Source: a virus
Direction: 5' to 3' (one strand)
IMG/VR virus record: IMGVR_UViG_3300031566_000406
Span: 1-22,219 of that record
Length of the DNA: 22,219 nucleotides
Made by a program: the position numbers and the translations under genes. How positions within the stretch are numbered: the stretch's first letter is position 1; every line of letters starts with the position of its first letter. The notes under the pieces were generated by a model. The model saw nothing but the letters and a program-made list of their open reading frames with translations. It had not been told where the DNA came from and searched no databases. This document shows, in pieces, positions 12,898-19,294 of this stretch.

Positions 12898-13338
12898 ATG
12901 GCTTTGGACACAACAATTCAGCAGCAGCTCGCAGCTAATATGCTAGACGAGATTACTGCTTTACTTGACGCAGGTACTCTCGGTGCGCTTATCGAAGTAC
13001 GCGTTGGTGCACCTACTGCTACGACAGAAGAGGCGGATACGGGAGCGATTTTGGCACACCTCGTGTGCAGCACAACTTCGTTCCCACCAGCTACCGCCGC
13101 CGCTACCGCGACGATGGCAGCGAGCGCTATTACCTCAGATACGTCAGCCCCCGCTACTGGCCAGGCCGGTCACTTTACGGCTGGTGATTCCAGTACTACG
13201 GATGTCATGGCGAATAAGGTAATTAACGGCACAGCAGGCGTAGGTGCTTCGTTTGATTTGAATTTTGATGATGACATGATTGTAACTGGCGGGACCGTTG
13301 CCATTACAGGGTGGACGATCAATATGCCTACAAACTAA
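12898..13338 (+). CDS. Ala/Thr-rich small virion-like protein
   Basis: This 146-residue protein starts MALDTTIQQQLAANMLDEIT with AGGAG 8 bases before the ATG. After an N-terminal helix (ANMLDEITALLDAGTL) it turns into a low-complexity Ala/Thr/Ser/Gly region and beta strands ending in GGTVAITGWTINMP. This helix-then-beta layout is common in small virion proteins next to fibres. I do not recognise a named family. The overlapping +1 frame ORF (12965-13222) is a shadow produced by GC-rich third positions. Confidence 0.65.
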   Translation: MALDTTIQQQLAANMLDEITALLDAGTLGALIEVRVGAPTATTEEADTGAILAHLVCSTTSFPPATAAATATMAASAITSDTSAPATGQAGHFTAGDSSTTDVMANKVINGTAGVGASFDLNFDDDMIVTGGTVAITGWTINMPTN

Positions 13339-13355
13339 TAGGGGAGTAATCTCCT

Positions 13356-14135
13356 ATGGCTGATACCAAGATCAGCGCTGATTCGAATCTAGCGTCCCCA
13401 GCTTCTGGGGACCTGATTCCTATTGTCGACATTGATGTCGCAGATTCTCTAAAGAATAAGACCGTTACCTGGTCTCAGATCCAGACTGCGTTCGATCTTT
13501 CTACATTGCCTGATGGTACAGGGTTGGTTACTTCTGTCGATGAAGTGATCTACCTCGATGCCGGGGTGCAGAAGCGCAAGCGGTTTGCAGAGATCGGTCT
13601 GTCAGAGTTCCTACAGGATGGGGGCTTCGCATTATCGAGCCATAACCATACTTCCCTTACCAGTGTGACCAGTATTTACGGCACGACAATGCAAGCGGGT
13701 TATAATTCATCCACTTGTATTGACTATAACCTAACTACATTCGATGTAGTGTTCGGTGGTCTTGTTGATTTTAGATTCTCGGACGGTGGTGCATTCCTAG
13801 CAAACGGAAAAATAACCTCATACTCCGGAACGATAACCTCCGATAGAAAACTCAAAAAAGACTTTACTCAAATAGAAGACGCCGTAGTCAAAGTAAAACA
13901 ACTCACTGGCTATGAGTACACAATGCGAAAGACTGATCAACGATCAGCGGGCTTGGTTGCACAAGACGTACAAAAAATACTGCCTCAAGCGGTAGAAACT
14001 GAAAAAGACCTGCAAACGGACGAGCCATATCTAACCCTTAATTACAACGCAGTTATCGGGCTCCTGGTAGAGTCGATCAAGGAGCTAACTGCGCGAGTAG
14101 AGGAGCTGGAAAATGACCGTCACAACCGGGCCTGA
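13356..14135 (+). CDS. tail fibre with S74 intramolecular chaperone
   Basis: This 259-residue protein has an N-terminal phage fibre attachment-like region (MADTKISADSNLASPASGDL), a short central part with HNH-T repeats (SSHNHTS) and a C-terminal S74 autoprocessing chaperone (about 160-255). The chaperone contains SDRKLKKDF with the Ser162/Lys167 pair, spaced as in the known S74 catalytic dyad, then GYEYTMRKTDQRSAGLVAQD and LNYNAVIGLLVESIKELTAR, the terminal trimerisation helix. In this family the chaperone folds the trimer and cuts itself off. The fibre part is short for the family, so it may be a minor spike or adhesin. It overlaps the next gene by 23 bases. Confidence 0.88.
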   Translation: MADTKISADSNLASPASGDLIPIVDIDVADSLKNKTVTWSQIQTAFDLSTLPDGTGLVTSVDEVIYLDAGVQKRKRFAEIGLSEFLQDGGFALSSHNHTSLTSVTSIYGTTMQAGYNSSTCIDYNLTTFDVVFGGLVDFRFSDGGAFLANGKITSYSGTITSDRKLKKDFTQIEDAVVKVKQLTGYEYTMRKTDQRSAGLVAQDVQKILPQAVETEKDLQTDEPYLTLNYNAVIGLLVESIKELTARVEELENDRHNRA

Positions 14136-15096
14136 AATCTCAATCACCGACTTAACCACCGAGTTGAATCTGACAGCGACAAATGAAGCCTCGATGGATG
14201 ATGCCATTATCGGGAATATGATCGACTCCGCTGTTTGGACGTCCGGAGGAGAACACGAACTTGATGATTGGTACGGGGCCATTAATGGCATTGGGTACCT
14301 GGGATTCTGGGGAACTACCACGTATACCAAGACGGATGTTTCCGTCGGTCCAAACTACTCAGAAGTACAATTAAGTGTTAACGACAATGGGCTGTTCTCC
14401 ATAAATTTGTATGAAGATGGTGATCTAACATTAACGACACAAGAAGCCTGGAACGATGGTGATTGGGACGCAACAGCCTATACCGGCTACCAGGTAAAGT
14501 GGACAAAAGTTTCCGGGGCTGATCCGGATAATACCAATATGACGGTTAATACTTGGTACACTCTGACCGCCCAATTTATTTATGTAAGAGCCACAACGGA
14601 TACAAACGTAAATGGTGTTTATGACGTTACGATTAGGCAGTCCGGTGATGTCTGGTCAGAGGTTGTACAGAGATTCGATTTCACCGCTGATTACACGGTA
14701 CCAATATCGATTGGCGGCGATTGGCCCGTAGCCTGTGGAAACTGGCCTGACTATTTTGGGGCATCGAATGGTACAGCGTATTGGGACTTTCGCTCTACTG
14801 GAGAAATGTATGCGGAAGGAAACGGCTCGACGTTGTATGATTACCTCAACCAAATTGCTGCTGGCAACGGGGATGATTTTTGGGTTAAACATGTTAAATC
14901 ATCAGGAGATAGTTTCAATTATGGTAATGCGCAGACGGATGATAACTATTACCAACTGAATGCTACGAGAACTTTCGGGCACTCGGTTGTTTCCAGTGGG
15001 GCTAGAACATGGACCGGAACGGTCTATATAGCTGAAGATGCCAGTGGAACCGGGGCCGTTAGTAAAGCTTGTTCGCTAGTGGCCGAGAAAATTTAG
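14113..15096 (+). CDS. beta-rich virion protein, probable fibre component
   Basis: This 327-residue protein starts MTVTTGPEISITDLTTELNL, with AGGAG about 6 bases upstream inside the S74 gene. The N-terminal ~60 residues are acidic and helical, with DWYGAINGIGYLGFWG after them; the rest is beta-rich with many Trp, Tyr, Asn and Gly (DGDWDATAYTGYQVKWTKVS, WDFRSTGEMYAEGNGST). There are no metal or catalytic motifs I recognise. The first line (ISITDLTTELNLTATNEAS) resembles N-terminal segments of phage proteins that hold fibres to the tail. It is probably a receptor-facing or fibre-linking virion protein. Confidence 0.6.
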   Translation: MTVTTGPEISITDLTTELNLTATNEASMDDAIIGNMIDSAVWTSGGEHELDDWYGAINGIGYLGFWGTTTYTKTDVSVGPNYSEVQLSVNDNGLFSINLYEDGDLTLTTQEAWNDGDWDATAYTGYQVKWTKVSGADPDNTNMTVNTWYTLTAQFIYVRATTDTNVNGVYDVTIRQSGDVWSEVVQRFDFTADYTVPISIGGDWPVACGNWPDYFGASNGTAYWDFRSTGEMYAEGNGSTLYDYLNQIAAGNGDDFWVKHVKSSGDSFNYGNAQTDDNYYQLNATRTFGHSVVSSGARTWTGTVYIAEDASGTGAVSKACSLVAEKI

Positions 15097-15109
15097 AGGA
15101 GAAAGACAT

Positions 15110-15424
15110 ATGGCTATTGAACTAACAACACCAGTGCCAATTCCGGATACTACTTTCCAGGGTATTACCAAAATAGACTTCCACTTCCCGCATTTTAAAG
15201 ATACGGGTGAGGTTATGAAGTTGAACAAGCCAGATATCGTTGCGGTCTTTACCGTAACGACCTGGACGGGTGATGGTACCGTATTATCAGAGGCTCGCCA
15301 CAAAGCAGATTTTCCCGATTGGCCTGCCAACTTCACGATCGATGTACAATCAGTCTATTCGCGGATTGAACAGTACGCGGAGTCACAGGGCTTTATCGGC
15401 GCTGGAACACCTGAGAGTATTTAA
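15110..15424 (+). CDS. unknown small acidic virion-like protein
   Basis: This 104-residue protein starts MAIELTTPVPIPDTTFQGIT with AGGAG about 9 bases before the ATG. It has FHFPHFKDTGEVMKLNKPDI, a beta stretch (IVAVFTVTTWTGDG) and a helical C-terminus (SVYSRIEQYAESQGFIGAG). I do not recognise a family. It sits in the fibre gene group, 13 bases after one gene and 2 before the next, and is likely a minor virion or assembly protein. Confidence 0.6.
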   Translation: MAIELTTPVPIPDTTFQGITKIDFHFPHFKDTGEVMKLNKPDIVAVFTVTTWTGDGTVLSEARHKADFPDWPANFTIDVQSVYSRIEQYAESQGFIGAGTPESI

Positions 15425-15426
15425 AA

Positions 15427-15726
15427 ATGCCTTGCAATGGCAACAGTACAGGGCACTGTTGTTGGCTGGAAGGTAATGTCTGTGACCATCTCGAAGAGGA
15501 CACAATGCCTGGACGAAAGTGGGTGTGCGGATTACGGAGAAAGCTAGGTAACTGGGACCTGGTTCTGGCGTCACCAGAGTACAAGACTGATGTAGCACCG
15601 AAATTGAATCCAGGTATTAATTGCAAGGACTGGCCTGATAAGCCGTTAACCAAATGCTTCGAGTGCGGTTTTGCTGTAAAGTCTTCAGATAAAGGCAATC
15701 GATGGGGTACTGATAATGACAATTGA
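15427..15726 (+). CDS. cysteine-rich small protein
   Basis: The 99-residue protein has eight cysteines: C3, C11, C12, C19, C34, C66, C77 and C80. The opening MPCNGNSTGHCCWLEGNVCD, then EEDTMPGRKWVCGLRRKLGN, is a pattern I recall from small phage proteins found next to fibre genes (CCW...C..LEE...PGRKW.CGLR). The last pair, KCFECGF, could bind metal. The function is unknown to me. It overlaps the giant repeat gene by 11 bases, so their translation is probably coupled. Confidence 0.65.
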   Translation: MPCNGNSTGHCCWLEGNVCDHLEEDTMPGRKWVCGLRRKLGNWDLVLASPEYKTDVAPKLNPGINCKDWPDKPLTKCFECGFAVKSSDKGNRWGTDNDN

Positions 15727-18700
15727 GTATCTAGTACCCGGTGCGGCGGCGACAACAACCACCACGCAGATACTTGCAACGAATACCTATACCCTGATAG
15801 ATGATGGGGCCACGAACGGGCTTGTAACTGACGCTGATGGTTCCGTCAATGATACCAATATAAATGACACTTCGGCGGCTGGCACTGACGCGATATGGGC
15901 GTTGGCTGATCTCGCTGCATTTGGTGCTTTAAACGGGGCAACTTTCAGAGTCAGAGCGCGGACAGTCAATCCCGGCTCGGGCGACACATATACATACACA
16001 TTTGCGCTCGCTATTGGCGGCGACACGATCAACATAACTTGGTCTAACGCTGATGAAAATGCAGGGTTTGCGAACAGGACAGCAGACCTTTCAGGTGAAG
16101 CTGGTTATCCGTACACCGAAGCACAATTCAACGCCGCCACAGTAACACTTACCCAGAGTGCTTATCTCAAAGACAAAGGGCCAGATGGCTTTTATCTGGA
16201 CGTTGATGCGCTTGAACTTGAGGTAGATTACGCGCCAACATTCACGGGTACAATTACCCAAACTCTTGGCTCTATAAACCAGTCCATGACTGGCGTTGTT
16301 CATGACATAGGTGTTATTAACCAGACGATATCAGCCGTGTCGCAGATCATGTCTGGTATTGTCCATACAATAGGTAACATTACCCAGCTGTTACCCAGGA
16401 TCACTCAGTCCGGAGCCGGTGAGCATGATCCTCCGGTGTTCTCTGGTGTTGCTACACAAACCCTGCCTTCTGTAACCCAAGCGGGGACTGCTGAGTTTCT
16501 TGCAGCAGATAACAACCGTTCAGGCGTAATCATTCAGACCTTACCGACTCTCACACAGTCAGGGACTGCTAGTGCCCCATCTACGGGGGCGATTACTCAG
16601 ACCTTGCCCTCTATAACCCAGAGCATGACAGGTAGAGTCTGGGACATAGGTCAGATAAACCAGACTCTACCTGCTATTACTCAGTCGGGTACTGCTAGTG
16701 CTCCATCTACAGGTGTAGCCACACAGACCTTAGGCTCCATTACTCAATCTAGTGCAGGTACCTACGATCCGAAGGACGTAACCAGCGTTGCGATCCAGAC
16801 ACTGCCGTCTATTACTCAGACCTTAGCAGGGATCGTCTGGGATATAGGGGAAATAACGCAGACCCTGCCGTCTATAAACCAGGTTGCTACAGGTACCCAC
16901 GTAGCACCAGTTAGATCAGCTGTTGGTATACAGACTCTTTCGGCTGTAACTCAAAACCTGGCTGGCACCGTATGGGACATAGGGGTTATAACCCAGACGC
17001 TACCCGCTATTACTCAGTCAGGTACGGCCACTCACGAAGTACCTGTATTTAGTGGCGTAATTACTCAGGTTCTATCTTCTATTACTCAGTCTGGTACAGC
17101 TACATGGCTCGAGGGTACTGATACTGGTGCGGGCGCTCAGGTATTACCGTCTATCAATCAGGTCCTGGCGGGCACGTTCGTTCCGCTCATGACTAATGTA
17201 GAGGCTGTTGGTACGCAGACACTACCGGCTATTACTCAGTCTGCTACTGCTACGAACGTATGGCCACAAGGGGTTGCAGTACAAACCTTAGGCTCAGTTA
17301 ATCAATCAGGAGCGGGTACACACGTCGCTCCCGTGTTCTCGGGTGTTGCGACCCAGACTTTCCAACATTCTCCTTATGTTACGACGGGTAAAGAGATCGA
17401 AGCCGATTTTACGGGGCTTGATTCTTTTACCAGAAATGAATTGTGGACAGGTGGAAATGCTCAGAAGCTAACTTTCGCAGCGCATATGCGCGTACCGGTA
17501 AGTGCTGCGAGTTCAAATGTTGTATTCACCACCAATGCGTATTCCCTGTACTGGACTTTCCAATGGTGGTTCGGCGGGGCGACCCAGAACAAGTTTAGCT
17601 TCACCACCGCCAACGATAATACTAACGATTATGCTCAAGTCCAAACAGCGGGCAAAGATGTCCACGGACTAGAAATAGGCGACTGGTTCACCTTGTTTTA
17701 CAGCATAGATTGGAGTGCTGTAGGTGCCCCGACAGTTAATGTCTATGTCCAGAAGAAGGGTAGTTCGACCGTCACCGACATCTACTCTGGTGCAACTTTC
17801 ATTAACGAAGATGATGGCCCGGTTACCCTCTTATTCGATGATACGCAAGGCGGTGCTGCAGTAGGTAAACACGCCTTTTATGGCTCTGAAACGGGAGTAT
17901 TCGAAGTATCCGAATACTTCATGACCAATGAGTACGTTGATTGGTCAGATCCAGCGGAACGACTGAAGTTCACTGATGTTAATGGCCGTCCAGTTGGTCT
18001 CGGTCCGACTGGTGCAGCTCTTACTGGTACACAGGCTAAGATTTATGCTCCTGATGGTGACCTGACCAACAATCTTGGCTCCGGTGGTAACTGGACTGAA
18101 GAAGGGACGATCGATAACAGCTCTACTTCACCCTCTGACGGTGCTGTAGTTAGTAGTTGGTTGAACCAATCAGCTACAGCCAAATACTGGGATTTCGAGG
18201 CTACTGGTACGCAGACTCTACCATCTATTACTCAGTCTGGTACAGGCCAATACTGGGATAACGGAGGGCCGATAACTACTACCTTACCAGGACTTAACCA
18301 GGCTCTAACTGGTACATGGCTCGAAGGCACTGATACTGGAGTTACTGGCCAGACCCTACTTCCAATTAGCCAGGCTTTAACAGGTTGGTATTGGCCAGGG
18401 ACGAAGGTAGGTACTACGACACAGACCTTACAACCCGTTTCTCAGGTAGTAACAGGTATTTCCTGGGAAGGTATCGATACTGGAGTTATTACTCAGACCC
18501 TACCTTCCATTACTCAGTCTGGTACAGCAGAGTTTGCGCCTGGGACTAGTACTGGTGTTATTACTCAGACTCTTAGCTCTGTTGCCCAGTTTGGAACGGC
18601 TGAGTTTGACAGAATATATACAGCCTCTGCCTCACAGACTTTACCGAGTATCACGCAAACAAGTGCAGGTACCTTCGGACCGGGAATTACCACCAGTCTG

Positions 18701-19291
18701 GGTTTCATACTGACACTTCCTGCTATTACGCAGAGCATGGTTGGTAAAGGTTCGAAAGTCGCAACAAGTGCGCAGACGCTTCCGGCTATTACTCAGAGCT
18801 TAACTGGTACCTTCGATCCAGGTACCAAGACTGCGTCATGTACGCAGACCCTACCTTCTATAAATCAGGCTCTTATAGGTAGCCGAACTCGTGTCGGTGT
18901 CGTTACTCAGACGTTAGGAGTTCTAAGCCAAACTCTTAGTGGTGAATATGCTCCAGGTATAACTACCGGCATTATCACCCAAACGCTCCCAGCTATTACC
19001 CAAGTTGCGATAGGTACATGGGATACGGGCACTGATACTGGTGTTATAACGCAGACTTTATCTTCTATTACTCAGACAGGTTCGAGCTTCTTCTTTATAC
19101 CGCTCAGTTTCGATCCTCTTGTCTGGGAGCAACCCGAAGTTGAACAGCTTGTATACCAGCAGGAAGCAGAGCAGTTTACATACGAGCAGACAACTGAAGA
19201 GCTTGTTTGGGAAGTAGTCACAGAAGAATTAGTCTACGAGGTCGAAGAAGACGAGTTCCTATATGGTAATGACCATTTGACGGGGGACTAG
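15716..19291 (+). CDS. giant modular repeat virion protein A (likely fibre)
   Basis: This 1191-residue protein has five parts. Residues 1-178 form a beta-sandwich-like domain with FRVRARTVNPGSGDTYTYTF. Residues 179-549 hold about 17 repeat units of 20-26 residues with core ITQTLPSITQS. Residues 550-830 look like a concanavalin/LamG-type domain (DWFTLFYSIDWSAVGAPTVN, YVDWSDPAERLKFTDVNGRP). Residues 831-1122 hold about 13 more units. The final ~70 residues are an acidic aromatic tail of five or six 9-10-residue repeats (EQLVYQQEA, EELVWEVVT, EELVYEVEE). The LamG-like domain breaks into unit 17. GGGG lies 8 bases before the ATG. No enzyme motif is seen; a receptor-binding or capsid/tail surface fibre is likely. 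Confidence 0.75.
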   Translation: MTIEYLVPGAAATTTTTQILATNTYTLIDDGATNGLVTDADGSVNDTNINDTSAAGTDAIWALADLAAFGALNGATFRVRARTVNPGSGDTYTYTFALAIGGDTINITWSNADENAGFANRTADLSGEAGYPYTEAQFNAATVTLTQSAYLKDKGPDGFYLDVDALELEVDYAPTFTGTITQTLGSINQSMTGVVHDIGVINQTISAVSQIMSGIVHTIGNITQLLPRITQSGAGEHDPPVFSGVATQTLPSVTQAGTAEFLAADNNRSGVIIQTLPTLTQSGTASAPSTGAITQTLPSITQSMTGRVWDIGQINQTLPAITQSGTASAPSTGVATQTLGSITQSSAGTYDPKDVTSVAIQTLPSITQTLAGIVWDIGEITQTLPSINQVATGTHVAPVRSAVGIQTLSAVTQNLAGTVWDIGVITQTLPAITQSGTATHEVPVFSGVITQVLSSITQSGTATWLEGTDTGAGAQVLPSINQVLAGTFVPLMTNVEAVGTQTLPAITQSATATNVWPQGVAVQTLGSVNQSGAGTHVAPVFSGVATQTFQHSPYVTTGKEIEADFTGLDSFTRNELWTGGNAQKLTFAAHMRVPVSAASSNVVFTTNAYSLYWTFQWWFGGATQNKFSFTTANDNTNDYAQVQTAGKDVHGLEIGDWFTLFYSIDWSAVGAPTVNVYVQKKGSSTVTDIYSGATFINEDDGPVTLLFDDTQGGAAVGKHAFYGSETGVFEVSEYFMTNEYVDWSDPAERLKFTDVNGRPVGLGPTGAALTGTQAKIYAPDGDLTNNLGSGGNWTEEGTIDNSSTSPSDGAVVSSWLNQSATAKYWDFEATGTQTLPSITQSGTGQYWDNGGPITTTLPGLNQALTGTWLEGTDTGVTGQTLLPISQALTGWYWPGTKVGTTTQTLQPVSQVVTGISWEGIDTGVITQTLPSITQSGTAEFAPGTSTGVITQTLSSVAQFGTAEFDRIYTASASQTLPSITQTSAGTFGPGITTSLGFILTLPAITQSMVGKGSKVATSAQTLPAITQSLTGTFDPGTKTASCTQTLPSINQALIGSRTRVGVVTQTLGVLSQTLSGEYAPGITTGIITQTLPAITQVAIGTWDTGTDTGVITQTLSSITQTGSSFFFIPLSFDPLVWEQPEVEQLVYQQEAEQFTYEQTTEELVWEVVTEELVYEVEEDEFLYGNDHLTGD
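16250..17362 (+). repeat. coding repeat block A1, about 17 QTLPSITQS units
   Basis: Tandem units of 63-78 bp encode [V/A/Q]I[T/N]QTLPSITQS followed by one of a few linkers (VWDIG, ASAPSTG, THVAPVFSG, TWLEGTDTG, TNVWPQG). The last unit stops after QTF and leads into the LamG-like domain. Confidence 0.9.
18206..19080 (+). repeat. coding repeat block A2, about 13 units
   Basis: The same core resumes after the LamG-like domain with GTQTLPSITQSGTG. Linkers here favour TWLEGTDTG, EFAPGTSTG and TFDPGTKTA types, so this block differs in linker use from block A1. Confidence 0.9.
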
Positions 19292-19294
19292 GCC

